Counted from the first letter of the stretch, positions 9,299 through 18,989 are shown. The stretch: DNA of 64,000 nt from Rhodobacter sp. (GCA_030065095.1 JASJDP010000008.1:62001-126000); one strand, 5' to 3'. The notes: generated by a model not told the origin, from the sequence alone. Made by a program: numbers and translations.

Positions 9299-9391
9299 GG
9301 CAAACGACCTTGCGACTCGAATACGCCAGGTCTCGCTCTACGGGTGTCTTGCATCTACCGCCCGACGCTGTGCCGGTCTAAGGTCGCTGCC

Positions 9392-9988
9392 ATGACCGAC
9401 GCGCCCAAGGAAATCGAAACCCTGATCGACATGATGGCCAAGCTGCCTGGCCTCGGGCCGCGGTCGGCGCGCCGGGCCGTTCTGCACATGATCAAAAAGC
9501 GCGGCCTGCTCATGCAGCCCCTTGCCGATGCGATGCATGCGGTGGCCGCGACGGCGCGGGAATGCCTGAACTGCGGCAACATCTCGACGGCCGATATCTG
9601 CACGATCTGCGCGGCCGAGAAACGGGCGAACGGTGAAATCTGCGTGGTCGAAGACGTGGCCGACCTTTGGGCGATGGAGAGGGCCGGGGTGTTTAGGGGC
9701 CGCTACCACGTGCTGGGCGGCACCCTGTCGGCGCTCGACGCCGTGGGGCCTGAAGATCTGCGCATCCCCAAGCTGATCGACCGGGTCGAGGCAGAGACCG
9801 TGACCGAGGTCATCCTGGCGCTGAACGCCACCGTCGACGGCCAGACCACGGCGCATTATATCGCCGACCAACTGGAACACCGGGTGCGTGTGACCTCGCT
9901 TGCCCAGGGCGTGCCAATCGGGGGTGAGCTCGACTATCTCGACGACGGAACGATCACCGCGGCGCTGAAGGCACGCAAAGCCGTGTGA
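9392..9988 (+). CDS. recR: recombination mediator RecR
   Basis: 198 residues: an N-terminal helix-hairpin-helix ([11 protein letters not shown]), a four-Cys zinc motif (CLNCGN...CTIC) and a Toprim domain ([14 protein letters not shown]). RecR acts with RecO and RecF in loading RecA at gaps. The ATG at 9392 gives the normal family length; the frame is open upstream through repeat copy A, but those residues are repeat sequence and not RecR-like. It ends just before a bidirectional terminator-like hairpin. Confidence 0.95.
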   Translation: MTDAPKEIETLIDMMAKLPGLGPRSARRAVLHMIKKRGLLMQPLADAMHAVAATARECLNCGNISTADICTICAAEKRANGEICVVEDVADLWAMERAGVFRGRYHVLGGTLSALDAVGPEDLRIPKLIDRVEAETVTEVILALNATVDGQTTAHYIADQLEHRVRVTSLAQGVPIGGELDYLDDGTITAALKARKAV

Positions 9989-10001
9989 TTATCCCGCAGA
10001 G

Positions 10002-10024
10002 ACGATTTTTCGGCGAAAAATCGT
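10002..10024. terminator. bidirectional terminator-like hairpin
   Basis: ACGATTTTTCG and CGAAAAATCGT form a perfect 11-bp inverted repeat separated by one base, between the convergent recR and ABC-permease genes. Each arm supplies a run of five T on one strand, so it could terminate in both directions. The one-base symmetry centre means a few central pairs must open to form the loop. Confidence 0.7.
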
Positions 10025-10037
10025 GCCGCCGGTTCCG

Positions 10038-12572
10038 CTACTCGCTTGCCCGAAGAACCCGTGCCGGCCGCGCGGCCAGCGGCCGCCAGGCAAAGGCCAG
10101 CCCCGCCCCCAGCGTCGTCAGCACCCCGCCCGTCACGATCGCGACCGCCGAGACCGGCTCGAACCGGAATTCCGTCTCCATCACGAAGGTCGTCACCGCC
10201 CATCCGGCCAGCCCGCCCGCCAGGATCGCCACCAGCCCCGCGGCCAGCCCGAACATCGCCGACCGCAGCGCGAAATTCGTCAGCACCGCGCGCCGCGTCG
10301 CGCCCAGCGTCTTCAGGATCGCCGCCTCATAGGTTCGCGCCCGCTCGCCGGCCGCGGCGGCGCCGATCAGCACGATCAGTCCCGTCACCAGCGTCGCCAT
10401 CGCCCCATAGGTCGTGGCGGCGGCGATGCCCGACAGAACCTCGCTGACTCGTGCGATCGCGTCGCGCACCCGGATCATCGTGATGTTCGGATACGCCCCG
10501 CCGATATCCCGCAACAGCTGCGCCTCGGCCTGCTGGTCGGCGTAGATCGTGGCGATATGGGTGTGGGGTGCGCCCTGCAAGGCGCCGGGGTTCATCGACA
10601 GGATGAACCCGATCCCGGCGGTCGAAAAATCCACGTTGCGGAAGCTGGTGATCTTGGCGGCGATGTCGCGGCCCAGCACGTTGATCGTGATCTCGTCGCC
10701 CAGTTGCAGGCCCATCTCCGCGGCTTCCTCGGCCGCGAAACTCACCTGCGGGGGCCCGGTGTAATCTTCCGCCCACCAGCTCCCCGCCGTCACCTCGGCC
10801 CCCGAGGGCGGCGCCGCGGAATAGGTGATGCCGCGGTCGCCCTGCAGCACCCAATGCTCGCCCGCGACGTCTCGCGCGGGTTGGCCGTTGATCCGGGTGA
10901 TCACGCCGCGCAGCATCGGCGCGCTTTCGACCCGCGAGACGCCTGGATCACCGGTCGTGCGGTCCAGAAAGCCGGCAAGCTGATCGTTCTGGATATCCAC
11001 CACGAAATAGCTCGGCGCGACATCCGGCAGATCCCGGGCGATGGCGCCGCGCAGATTGGAATCGATCTGCCCAACCGCCGCCAGCACGGTCAGCCCCAGA
11101 CCCAGCGACAGCACCACCGGACCCGCCTCGCTGCCGGGCCCGCCGACCGACCCCAGCGCCATGCGAAGCGCGCTGCGCCCCCGCACGGCCCGGGTGCGGG
11201 CGGTACGCCGGGCAAGGCGGCGGGTCGCCATTGCCACCCCGATCAGAACGATGAAGGCCGCGAACAGGCCGGCGGCGGACCACAGCGTCAGGCGCGTCAG
11301 CCCCGATAGGGTGGCGGCGGCAGCGACAAGCGAGGCCAGCAGCACGAGGGTCGCCGCCAGATACGGCCAGCGCGGCCAGGTCAGGCGGTTCAGAGCGCCA
11401 TCGCGGAACAGCGCGGCGGCCCGCACCTGCTCTGTTCGGGCAAGCGGCCAAAGGGTGAAGAGCGCGGCGGCCAGGGCGCCGTAAAGCGCAGCTTCGGCCA
11501 GCGGCGCGGGGTGGATTCCGAAAGCCGCCGGCAGCGGCAGGCGTGCCTCGATCAGCGGAGCGAAGACCAGCGGCACCACAGCGCCGAGGGCCAGGCCGAT
11601 GGCGATGCCGATTGCAGTCAGGGCCGCGATCTGAAGGGCATAGGCCGCGAAGATCGTTCGGGTCTCGGCCCCCAATGTCTTCAGCGTGGCGATCACGCTG
11701 GTCTTTTCGTCCAGATAGGCGCGCACGGCCGCCGACACGCCGACACCGCCGACCGCAAGCCCGGCCAGACCCACAATCACCAGAAACGCGCCAAGGCGAT
11801 CGACGAATTCCGTCACGCCCGGCGCACCGTTGCGGCTGTCGCGCCATCGCAGCCCCGCGTCCGCCAAGGCCTCTGCCGCTTTCGCTTCCATCCGGGCAAG
11901 ATCGGTGCCGTCGGCGAATTTCAGACGGTAGGCGGTTTCGTAGAGCGTGCCCGGCTGCAGGAGGCTGGAGTTCTGAAGCGCCCCGGTCCGGACGATGGTG
12001 CGGGGGCCAAGGCCAAATCCGCTGCTGGCCCCGTCGGGCTCGCGGGTCAGCGCCGCCATCAGCACGAAATCCTGGGTGCCAAGGCGGAAGGTGTCGCCGG
12101 GTGTCAGCCCCATGCGGCCGATCAGCACGCCATCCATTACCGCGCCGGGCAATCCATCCGCGCCATCGAGCGCCTGCGCAAGCGGCAGCGGCGGATCGAG
12201 GGTCGCAGTGCCATATAGCGGATAGGCGTCATCGACACCCTTCACCTGTGTCAGGCCCCGCTCGGTCTCGCCGCCGCGGTCCGCAATCGCCATGGACCGG
12301 AAGTCGACGATTTCCGAAACCGTTTCGGCATTGGCCTCCATCCAGGCACGTTCTTCCGCCTCGGCGAAACGGTAGGTCAACTGAATTTCGGCGTCTCCCC
12401 CAAGGATCACCGCCCCCTCGCGCTGGAGGCCTAGCTCGATCGAGGCGCGCACGCTGCCGACGGCGGCGATGGCCGCGACGCCAAGGGCGAGACAGGCAAG
12501 GAAGACGCGGAAGCCCCGGAGCCCGCCGCGCAGCTCGCGCCGGGCGATACGGGCGGCATTTGCTAGGCTCAT
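10038..12572 (-). CDS. FtsX-type ABC transporter permease (large, two FtsX halves)
   Basis: An 844-residue inner-membrane protein. One N-terminal membrane helix precedes a periplasmic MacB-like region (about residues 45-230), then clusters of transmembrane helices and two FtsX-like domains, the second at the C-terminus (YEAAILKTLGATRRAV). This matches the YbbP-like permeases that act with a LolD/YbbA-type ATPase to export or extract lipophilic substrates. The ATG at 12572 overlaps the ATPase stop as ATGA. The frame stays open upstream across the ATPase gene, but that is an antiframe artefact. The substrate is unknown; the divergent GDSL esterase resembles the E. coli tesA/ybbA/ybbP arrangement. 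Confidence 0.88.
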   Translation of the reverse strand: MSLANAARIARRELRGGLRGFRVFLACLALGVAAIAAVGSVRASIELGLQREGAVILGGDAEIQLTYRFAEAEERAWMEANAETVSEIVDFRSMAIADRGGETERGLTQVKGVDDAYPLYGTATLDPPLPLAQALDGADGLPGAVMDGVLIGRMGLTPGDTFRLGTQDFVLMAALTREPDGASSGFGLGPRTIVRTGALQNSSLLQPGTLYETAYRLKFADGTDLARMEAKAAEALADAGLRWRDSRNGAPGVTEFVDRLGAFLVIVGLAGLAVGGVGVSAAVRAYLDEKTSVIATLKTLGAETRTIFAAYALQIAALTAIGIAIGLALGAVVPLVFAPLIEARLPLPAAFGIHPAPLAEAALYGALAAALFTLWPLARTEQVRAAALFRDGALNRLTWPRWPYLAATLVLLASLVAAAATLSGLTRLTLWSAAGLFAAFIVLIGVAMATRRLARRTARTRAVRGRSALRMALGSVGGPGSEAGPVVLSLGLGLTVLAAVGQIDSNLRGAIARDLPDVAPSYFVVDIQNDQLAGFLDRTTGDPGVSRVESAPMLRGVITRINGQPARDVAGEHWVLQGDRGITYSAAPPSGAEVTAGSWWAEDYTGPPQVSFAAEEAAEMGLQLGDEITINVLGRDIAAKITSFRNVDFSTAGIGFILSMNPGALQGAPHTHIATIYADQQAEAQLLRDIGGAYPNITMIRVRDAIARVSEVLSGIAAATTYGAMATLVTGLIVLIGAAAAGERARTYEAAILKTLGATRRAVLTNFALRSAMFGLAAGLVAILAGGLAGWAVTTFVMETEFRFEPVSAVAIVTGGVLTTLGAGLAFAWRPLAARPARVLRASE

Positions 12573-13264
12573 TCTGCGGCTTCCCGGGACTCTTGCGGTG
12601 CCAGACGGCCGTCGACCAGGCGGACAACCCTGTCGCAGCGCGATGCGAGGTCGGTGGCGTGCGTCACAAGGATCAGCGTTGCGCCGTGGCGGTCTCGCAG
12701 GCCGAAGAGGAGATCCATGATCGCCTGGCCCGTCGCGCCATCGAGATTGCCGGTGGGTTCGTCGGCCAGCAGAATGTCCGGACGCGGCGCGGCGGCGCGG
12801 GCGAGCGCCACGCGCTGTTGTTCGCCGCCGGACATCTGGGCCGGGTAGTGATGGCTGCGCTCGGCCAGGCCCATGGCGGCCAGTTCCGCCTCGGCCCGGT
12901 CGAAGGCATCCGCTGCGCCGGCCAGTTCCAGCGGCGTTGCAACGTTTTCCAGGGCGGTCATTGTCGGAATCAGGTGGAAGGATTGGAACACCACGCCCAT
13001 ATGATGGCGGCGGAAGCGGGCGAGCGCGTCTTCGTTCATCGTGGTGAGGTCCTGGTCCAGTACGGTGATCCGGCCCCCCGTGGCGCGTTCGAGCCCGCCC
13101 ATGAGCATGAGGAGAGAGGATTTGCCCGAACCCGACGGCCCCACCAAACCCAAGGTTTCCCCGCGCGGCACGGTCAGGTCGATCCCCTTCAGGATGTCGA
13201 CCCGCCCCGCATTGCCGTCGAGCGATAGCTGGGCGTTGTCGAGAGCGACGACAGTCTCGGGCAT
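12569..13264 (-). CDS. ABC transporter ATP-binding protein, LolD/YbbA type
   Basis: A 231-residue ATPase with Walker A GPSGSGKSS at residues 42-50, the signature MSGGEQQ, Walker B LLADEPTGNLD and an H-loop (LVTHATD). It is the partner of the FtsX permease, with which it overlaps by ATGA. The start MPETVVALDN at 13264 is chosen because it lies next to the divergent esterase gene and gives normal length; a longer start (13381) would run across the esterase signal peptide. Confidence 0.92.
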   Translation of the reverse strand: MPETVVALDNAQLSLDGNAGRVDILKGIDLTVPRGETLGLVGPSGSGKSSLLMLMGGLERATGGRITVLDQDLTTMNEDALARFRRHHMGVVFQSFHLIPTMTALENVATPLELAGAADAFDRAEAELAAMGLAERSHHYPAQMSGGEQQRVALARAAAPRPDILLADEPTGNLDGATGQAIMDLLFGLRDRHGATLILVTHATDLASRCDRVVRLVDGRLAPQESREAAE

Positions 13265-13292
13265 GTTCGAAGTCCTTCGGCAGGGTCTTGGC

Positions 13293-13946
13293 ATGGGATA
13301 TGGGGCCGTGCGGAGGCTGCGCAACCTTTGTGGCGCGGTTCTTCTTGCCGGAACGGCCGTGCAGGCCGAGCCGGTGGTCATTGCGGCTCTGGGCGACAGC
13401 CTGACCCAAGGGTACGGTCTGGCGCCCGAAGACGGGTTCGTGCCGCAGTTGGAGCGCTGGCTGCTGGATCAGGGCGCAGAGGTGCGGGTTCGGAACGCGG
13501 GCGTGTCGGGGGACACCACGCAGGGCGGGCTTTCGCGGGTCGCCTGGACGCTGACGCCGGACGTCGACGCGATGGTTGTCGCGCTTGGGGGCAATGATCT
13601 GCTGCGGGGGATCGATCCGGCGCTGAGCCGGGCGAATTTGGCGGGAATCCTTCAGGCGGCGGGCGATGCCGGTGTCGAGGCGATGCTGGTCGGGCTGACG
13701 GCGCCGGGAAACTACGGACCGGAGTTCAAGCGGGATTTCGATGCGATGTACCCCGAACTGGCCGCGGAATACGGCGCGCTGCATGTGGAAAGCTTCATGG
13801 GGCCGTTGTCGGAGCGGGCAGAGGAAGAGGGGGCGTTTCAGCGATATATGCAGGCGGATGGCATCCACCCCAGTGCCGAGGGCGTGGCGCTGATCGTCGA
13901 GGGGCTGGGCCCCTTCGTCCTGGAACTGATAGACCGCGTTGACTGA
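13293..13946 (+). CDS. GDSL-family arylesterase / lysophospholipase (TesA-like)
   Basis: 217 residues with a signal peptide (about 1-25, ending AVQA) and an SGNH hydrolase domain. The motifs are ALGDSLTQGYG (catalytic Ser35), NAGVSGDTT, the GGNDLL block and DGIHPSAEG with the catalytic Asp/His. It acts in the periplasm on acyl or aryl esters, as TesA does. An ATG at 13263 would make the start overlap the divergent ABC ATPase start; 13293 gives a cleaner signal peptide and is preferred. The head-to-head pairing with a YbbA/YbbP-type transporter is the same as in enterobacteria. Confidence 0.88.
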   Translation: MGYGAVRRLRNLCGAVLLAGTAVQAEPVVIAALGDSLTQGYGLAPEDGFVPQLERWLLDQGAEVRVRNAGVSGDTTQGGLSRVAWTLTPDVDAMVVALGGNDLLRGIDPALSRANLAGILQAAGDAGVEAMLVGLTAPGNYGPEFKRDFDAMYPELAAEYGALHVESFMGPLSERAEEEGAFQRYMQADGIHPSAEGVALIVEGLGPFVLELIDRVD

Positions 13947-13977
13947 GCGTCGGCACCGATTGCCGCCAAACGGATGT

Positions 13978-14646
13978 TTACCCTACGCTCATCGCCAGAA
14001 CGCGGCTGATCTCTGTCAGTGATCGGCCCGACTGGCGACGCCATTCGTTGAACGCCTCCTGTACCTTGGCCAGCGCGCCCTTCGAGGTGGGTGCCTTGTC
14101 GATGACGCCCTCGGCGATCAGGCGGGCGACGACGTCACGGCTTAGAATGAAGCTGTCGAGGCCGATGAAGCGCAGGGCATACTGTCCGCTGGTGCCTCCG
14201 AGTCGCGTGCCGCGGGTTTTCAGCATCTGCAGGAGGCCCACATAGTCATCCGCAGGCCACGTGGCAAAGGCCTTTGCAGCCGTGCCGTGTTCCGCCGCAA
14301 GCTCTTGAAGAAACGCGGCGTTGTCGCGGACCGACTGTATCTTGGCGCCGTGGCGCACGATGCGGGTGTCCTGGATCAGTTCGTCGAACCAGACGTCGTC
14401 CATCATCGCGCATCTGGCCACGTCGAAGCCGTGAAACGCCTCTTCGAATCCGGGCCATTTGTTTTCGATGACCTTCCAGTTGAAGCCTGCGCTGAACACG
14501 TTCTTGGAAAACTGCGACAGCCAGCGGTGGTCCGGAATCCTTTCAAGCTCTTCGGGGCTGAGAGGGGGCGTGAGCAGCGCCTCCAACGCGTCGGTACCGC
14601 CCTTTCGCTCGGCCGCGATGGCAAAGATTTCGTCGAATGTGCGCAT
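13978..14646 (-). CDS. DNA-3-methyladenine glycosylase I family protein
   Basis: 222 residues with the Tag-like helical fold signature: WLSQFSKNVFSAGFNWKVIENKWPGF-type region near residues 44-70 (quoted only in part), then FHGFDV and a C-terminal helix set. Such enzymes excise alkylated adenine from DNA. The usual Tag zinc-site residues are not clearly all present, so this may be a divergent branch. The ATG at 14646 has a GGAG Shine-Dalgarno just upstream. It lies downstream of ccoS on the same strand, separated by 53 bases containing a small inverted repeat. Confidence 0.8.
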   Translation of the reverse strand: MRTFDEIFAIAAERKGGTDALEALLTPPLSPEELERIPDHRWLSQFSKNVFSAGFNWKVIENKWPGFEEAFHGFDVARCAMMDDVWFDELIQDTRIVRHGAKIQSVRDNAAFLQELAAEHGTAAKAFATWPADDYVGLLQMLKTRGTRLGGTSGQYALRFIGLDSFILSRDVVARLIAEGVIDKAPTSKGALAKVQEAFNEWRRQSGRSLTEISRVLAMSVG

Positions 14647-14661
14647 TTGCCGGTCTCCTTT

Positions 14662-14685
14662 GACGCAAGACTATCCGATTGCGTC
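14662..14685. repeat. small inverted repeat between ccoS and glycosylase gene
   Basis: GACGCAA and TTGCGTC form a 7-bp stem with a 10-base loop, lying immediately before the Shine-Dalgarno of the glycosylase gene. It could be a weak end signal for the ccoGHIS transcript or could influence glycosylase translation. No T-tract follows. Confidence 0.35.
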
Positions 14686-14699
14686 GCCGGAATGGCAAT

Positions 14700-14858
14700 T
14701 CATTGCCGCGGTTTGTCGTCGTAGTCGTCCGACAGAATGCGATGGGCATCGCCCTTGGGATCCTCGTATTGCTTGGACTTGAGTGTCCAGAAAAAGGCCG
14801 CAAGGCCGAGGCCGCCGAGAAACAGAGAGACCGGGATAAGGATTGCGAGGACTTCCAT
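14700..14858 (-). CDS. ccoS: cbb3-type cytochrome oxidase assembly protein CcoS
   Basis: A 52-residue single-helix membrane protein beginning MEVLAILIPVSLFLGGLGLAA, then FFWTLKSKQYEDPKGDAHRIL and an acidic tail. This is the standard CcoS pattern (a short N-terminal helix, then the W..K..QYEDP motif). CcoS is needed for cofactor insertion into the cbb3 oxidase. The ATG lies 3 bases after the ccoI stop, and the gene is the last of ccoGHIS. Confidence 0.92.
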   Translation of the reverse strand: MEVLAILIPVSLFLGGLGLAAFFWTLKSKQYEDPKGDAHRILSDDYDDKPRQ

Positions 14859-14861
14859 TTT

Positions 14862-17042
14862 CTACCGCAACCTCAACGCGTTGAGAGTGACCGAGATCGA
14901 CGAGAACGACATTGCCAGCGCCGCCGCCAGCGGGGTGGCAAGGCCGATCAGGGCGATGGGAATCGCGATCGCGTTATAGCCTGCGGCGATGGCGAAGTTT
15001 TCGACGATGCGGCGGGTGGCGGATTTCGAGGTTGCGACGGCGTCGGCAAGCGGGGCCAGCGAGCCGCCCAAGAGCACGATGTCGGACACCACGCGGGTGG
15101 CTTCGAGCGCGCTGGCCGGCGAGATCGAAGCGTGCGCGGCGGCGAGCGCCGCGGTGTCGTTCAGACCGTCGCCGACCATCAGAACCTTGTGGCCGGACTC
15201 GCGCAGGCGTTTGATGTAAAGCGCCTTTTCGTCCGGCAGGACACCGGATTCGAAGGCGTCGATCCCGGTGCGCGCGGCGATGTCGGCCACTGCGGCGGGA
15301 TGGTCGCCCGAAAGCAGGATGACGGTCTTGCCCTGGGCCTTCAGGGCGGTCACGGCATCAGCTGCGCCGTCGCGCAGCGCGTCCGAGAAGCGGAAGGCGA
15401 CGGTGCGGCCGCCGGTCTGCAGATAAGTCGCCGTGCCGGGGACCGGATCGGCCCCGACCCACGCCGCGCGACCCAGGCGGACCGTCTGGCCCCGCCATTC
15501 GGCCTCGACCCCGTGACCGGGGATTTCGCGCAGGCTCTCGATGTCGGAATCGCCAGGAACTTCCATGGAGTTCGCATCAGACCCTGCGTCGGACAGGGCG
15601 GTGGCCAGCGGATGCGAAGAGCCGCGCGCAAGTGCCCTGGCAAGGGCAAGATCGGCCGGGTCGTGGCTTGTCGGGTCGGCGAGTTGCGGGCGCCCTTCGG
15701 TCAGCGTTCCGGTCTTGTCGAAGACAACGGTGTCGACCTCGGCGAGACGTTCCAGCGCCGTGGTGTTCTTGATCAGCATGCCCTGCCGGAACAGGCGGCC
15801 CGAGGCAGCGGTTGTAACGGCAGGAACGGCAAGGCCGAGGGCGCAGGGGCAGGTGATGATCAGCACGGCGACGGCGATGTTGAGCGACAGGCGCACGTCG
15901 CCGCTGATCCAGACCCAGGCGATAAACGCGCCGAGCGCCAGCAGATGCACGGCGGGCGCGTAGATGCGGGCGGCGCGGTCCGCGAGTGAGGTGTAGCGGT
16001 TGCGCGCGGTCTCGGCCAGCGCGACCAGATCGGCAAGCCGGTGCAGCGTGCTGTCCTCTCCGGCGGCGGTGACGCGGACGGAGACTGCACCGGTAAGGTT
16101 GACCTCGCCCGCGCTGACCGTGGTGCCGGGGCCGGCGAAGACCGGCAGGCTTTCGCCGGTGAGAAGCGAGCGGTCGATTTCGCTGTTGCCGATTTCGATG
16201 AGGCCGTCGACGGGCACGCGCGCGCCGGGCAGGACGCGGACGAGATCGCCGGGGGCAAGATCGGCGATGGGCACCATCGCATCGGCAGCGCCGTCGATCC
16301 TGAGCGCGCGGGGCACTTCCAGCGCGGCGAGTTCCTGGGCGGCGGATCGGGCGACGGACCGGGTGCGATGGTCGAGATAGCGGCCTGCCAGCAGGAAGAA
16401 GGTCAGCGACAGGGCGGCATCGAAATAGGCGTGCTCGCCGGATTGCATGGTTTCGTAAACGGACATGGCCGCGGCGAGCAGGATCGCCAGCGAGATCGGA
16501 ACGTCCATGTTGAGGCGCGCGGCCTTGAGCGCATCCCAGGCGTTGCGGAAGAACGGTTGCGCCGAAAAGGCGATGGTCGGCAGCGCGATGGCGGCGGAGA
16601 TCCAGTGGAACAGGTCGCGCGTGGCGTCGGCGGCGCCGGACCAGACGGCGACGCTGAGCAGCATGACGTTCATCATCGCGAAACCCGCGACGCCGAGGCG
16701 CATCAGCAGATCGCGGCTGCGCGTGTCGCCCTGCGTCGAGGCGAGTGTCGCCCCGTCAAGCTCGTGGGCCGTGTAGCCCTTGGCGGTCAGGGCGCGGGCG
16801 ATGCTGGGCGCATCGATGCTGTCGCTGGCCTCGACGGTGGCGCGTTTCAGCGTGAGGTTGACGCGGGCGGAACGCACGCCCGGCATGGCGCATAGCGCGC
16901 GTTCCACCCCGGCGATGCAGCCGGCACAGTGGATTTCAGGCAGGCTGAGCAGGATTTGCGTGTCGCCCTTGGCCGTACTGCCGGCGACGTCTTCCGCCGC
17001 GGAGGCGGCCGTGCAGGCGGGGCAGGCCGAGGCTGCAGTCAT
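14862..17042 (-). CDS. ccoI: copper-translocating P-type ATPase CcoI (FixI)
   Basis: 726-residue P1B ATPase supplying copper for cbb3 oxidase maturation. An N-terminal heavy-metal domain carries HCAGC (about residues 38-42), preceded by a CPAC pair. Then come the TM helices, the A-domain LTGES, the transmembrane metal motif CPC (CPCALGLAVPAV), the phosphorylation motif DKTGTLTEG and the hinge GDGLND. The start overlaps the ccoH stop by ATGA. Length and motif order are complete. Confidence 0.95.
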   Translation of the reverse strand: MTAASACPACTAASAAEDVAGSTAKGDTQILLSLPEIHCAGCIAGVERALCAMPGVRSARVNLTLKRATVEASDSIDAPSIARALTAKGYTAHELDGATLASTQGDTRSRDLLMRLGVAGFAMMNVMLLSVAVWSGAADATRDLFHWISAAIALPTIAFSAQPFFRNAWDALKAARLNMDVPISLAILLAAAMSVYETMQSGEHAYFDAALSLTFFLLAGRYLDHRTRSVARSAAQELAALEVPRALRIDGAADAMVPIADLAPGDLVRVLPGARVPVDGLIEIGNSEIDRSLLTGESLPVFAGPGTTVSAGEVNLTGAVSVRVTAAGEDSTLHRLADLVALAETARNRYTSLADRAARIYAPAVHLLALGAFIAWVWISGDVRLSLNIAVAVLIITCPCALGLAVPAVTTAASGRLFRQGMLIKNTTALERLAEVDTVVFDKTGTLTEGRPQLADPTSHDPADLALARALARGSSHPLATALSDAGSDANSMEVPGDSDIESLREIPGHGVEAEWRGQTVRLGRAAWVGADPVPGTATYLQTGGRTVAFRFSDALRDGAADAVTALKAQGKTVILLSGDHPAAVADIAARTGIDAFESGVLPDEKALYIKRLRESGHKVLMVGDGLNDTAALAAAHASISPASALEATRVVSDIVLLGGSLAPLADAVATSKSATRRIVENFAIAAGYNAIAIPIALIGLATPLAAALAMSFSSISVTLNALRLR

Positions 17043-17503
17043 TTGGTCTCGTCCACGTAGAGCACGACCCGCTGGCGGAAGGCCGTGCCGTCATCCGCGG
17101 TGGCGATCAGGCGCAGGTTCCAGTTGCCCGCGGCCAGCTGAACCGGCGCGACGTGGCGCTGGCCGTCGAATGTGAAGGCGGGCGTCAGGTCGTCGGCGAC
17201 ATGCGTGGCGCGCCCGAGCGTGGCGTCGATCGTTGCAGGGTCCACCGGCTGGCCGTTCTTGTCCAGGATGGTGAGGCGGAGTTCGCCCGCGGCGACCTCG
17301 GCCGAGACGCGCCAGCCGAGCGCCAGCTGCGCGGCGCGGTCGGCGTCGAATTTCTGGCTGGCGACATAGGAGTTTTTGGTCTCGAGCCCCGGGAAGGTGC
17401 CGATGGCGAGGCTGGCCATCAGCACGTTGACCGCGATGATGACGCCGAAGGCCGAGGCGGTGATGATAAAGACCGTGCGGCCGGTGATGGGTTTGCTGGT
17501 CAT
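17039..17503 (-). CDS. ccoH: FixH/CcoH family protein
   Basis: 154-residue membrane-anchored protein: a cytoplasmic start, one helix (about residues 12-35, VFIITASAFGVIIAVNVLMA), then a periplasmic beta-rich FixH domain containing NSYVASQKFD and GNWNLRL. CcoH/FixH interacts with assembling cbb3 oxidase and works with CcoI. The ATG at 17503 overlaps ccoG by ATGA; the upstream in-frame ATG at 17569 lies in ccoG and is rejected. Confidence 0.92.
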   Translation of the reverse strand: MTSKPITGRTVFIITASAFGVIIAVNVLMASLAIGTFPGLETKNSYVASQKFDADRAAQLALGWRVSAEVAAGELRLTILDKNGQPVDPATIDATLGRATHVADDLTPAFTFDGQRHVAPVQLAAGNWNLRLIATADDGTAFRQRVVLYVDETK

Positions 17504-18924
17504 TGGCCTGTTCCGTTGAAGACGCTGTCCTTGTAGACCCGGTCGCCGTTGGCGAGGTCCTCGACCCAAAAGCGAATGTCGGTACGGTCGAGGATGGCCG
17601 GGTCCGAGTTGCGGGGCGCCATCACATAGACGCGCTGCAGTTTGGTCTCATCCGCTGGCACGTTGACGGATTCGTAAGGCGTGCCTTCGAGTTGGATGCG
17701 CAGGGCCGGGTCACCCTTGACCGAGATGCGGAACGGGCGATCCTCGCCATGCTTGTTCCGAAGCCGCAGGTCGTAGGTGTTGCGGATGGTGCCGTCCGAG
17801 AGGGTGACGTAGACCGGGTTGCGGATCGGGGCGACGGTGAGGTCGATTTCCGACCGGATGAAAAGCGCGACCAGAAGCGCGACACCGACCAGCGACCAGA
17901 GCGCTGTATAAAGGATCGTGCGCGGTCTGAACACATGTTGCCAGACGGGTTTCGCCGGTTGCCCCTGGCGTTCGCGGGCCTCGTCCGTCAGCGCCAGATA
18001 ATCGACTAGGCCGCGGGGTTTGCCGATCTTCGCCATGACGTCGTCGCAGGCGTCGATGCACAGGCCGCAGGTGATACAGGCCAGTTGCTGGCCGTCGCGG
18101 ATGTCGATGCCCATCGGGCAGACGTTGACGCAGGCGTTGCAGTCGATGCAGTCGCCCAAAAGCTCGGCACCTTCGGCCTTGCGGTGTTTGCCCCGGGGTT
18201 CGCCGCGCCAGTCGCGATACCCGATGGTGATGGTGTCTTCGTCCATCATCGCGGCCTGAATGCGCGGCCAGGGGCACATGTAGATACAGACCTGTTCACG
18301 GGCAAAGCCGCCGAAAAGCACCGTGGTCAGGGCCAGAACCGCCATCGTGGTGTAGGCGATGGGGTGCGCCTGGCCGGTGACCAGGTTCACGGCCAGTGTG
18401 GGGGCGTCGGTGAAATAGAATACCCAGGCGCCGCCGGTCGCCAGCCCGATCAGCGCCCAGATGATCCACTTGGTGACCCTAAGCCGGGCCTTCCTGAAAC
18501 TCCACTTTTGTTTCCAAAGCTTTACGCGGGCGTTGCGATCGCCCTCGACCCAGCGTTCGGTGAGGATGAAGAGATCGGTCCAGACGGTTTGAGGGCAGGT
18601 ATAGCCGCACCAGACCCGGCCCATGGCCGAGGTGAACAGAAAAAGGCCGAGGCCGGCCATGATCAGCAGCCCGGCGATGAAGTAGAACTCGTGCGGCCAG
18701 ATTTCGATCCAGAAGAAGAAAAAGCGGCGGTTGGCCAGGTCGACCAGAATGGCCTGATCGGGAAGATTGGGGCCGCGGTCCCAGCGGATCCAGGGGGACA
18801 GGTAGTAAATTCCCAGGGTTATCAGCATGATGACCCACTTGCCCGTGCGGAATTTGCCGCTCACGCGCCGTGGAAAGACGGGCTCGCGGGCGGCGTAAAG
18901 GCTGGGGGTCTCAGATGAGCTCAT
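17500..18924 (-). CDS. ccoG: cytochrome c oxidase accessory protein CcoG (RdxA/FixG)
   Basis: 474 residues with several membrane helices (the first pair around residues 30-100), a CGYTCPQ motif, two ferredoxin-type [4Fe-4S] motifs in the middle (CIDCNACVNVCPMG and CITCGLCIDACDD) and a C-terminal Ig-like FixG domain. CcoG is thought to act as a cupric reductase in copper delivery to the oxidase. It is the first gene of ccoGHIS, and an FNR-type box lies 66 bases upstream. Confidence 0.95.
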   Translation of the reverse strand: MSSSETPSLYAAREPVFPRRVSGKFRTGKWVIMLITLGIYYLSPWIRWDRGPNLPDQAILVDLANRRFFFFWIEIWPHEFYFIAGLLIMAGLGLFLFTSAMGRVWCGYTCPQTVWTDLFILTERWVEGDRNARVKLWKQKWSFRKARLRVTKWIIWALIGLATGGAWVFYFTDAPTLAVNLVTGQAHPIAYTTMAVLALTTVLFGGFAREQVCIYMCPWPRIQAAMMDEDTITIGYRDWRGEPRGKHRKAEGAELLGDCIDCNACVNVCPMGIDIRDGQQLACITCGLCIDACDDVMAKIGKPRGLVDYLALTDEARERQGQPAKPVWQHVFRPRTILYTALWSLVGVALLVALFIRSEIDLTVAPIRNPVYVTLSDGTIRNTYDLRLRNKHGEDRPFRISVKGDPALRIQLEGTPYESVNVPADETKLQRVYVMAPRNSDPAILDRTDIRFWVEDLANGDRVYKDSVFNGTGQ

Positions 18925-18989
18925 GCGGGCGCGGTCCGGGAATCATTGCAATCTTGGAATTTGTTTCGCAGGTGGAACGCGGCGCGGCT

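Noticed and set aside
9392-9988. Longer RecR starting at 9074
   Set aside because: The additional residues are translated from repeat copy A and are not RecR-like.
12573-13868. Upstream extension of the FtsX permease frame (to 1276 codons)
   Set aside because: The extension runs through the ABC ATPase gene and the esterase in other frames; the ATGA overlap fixes the start at 12572.
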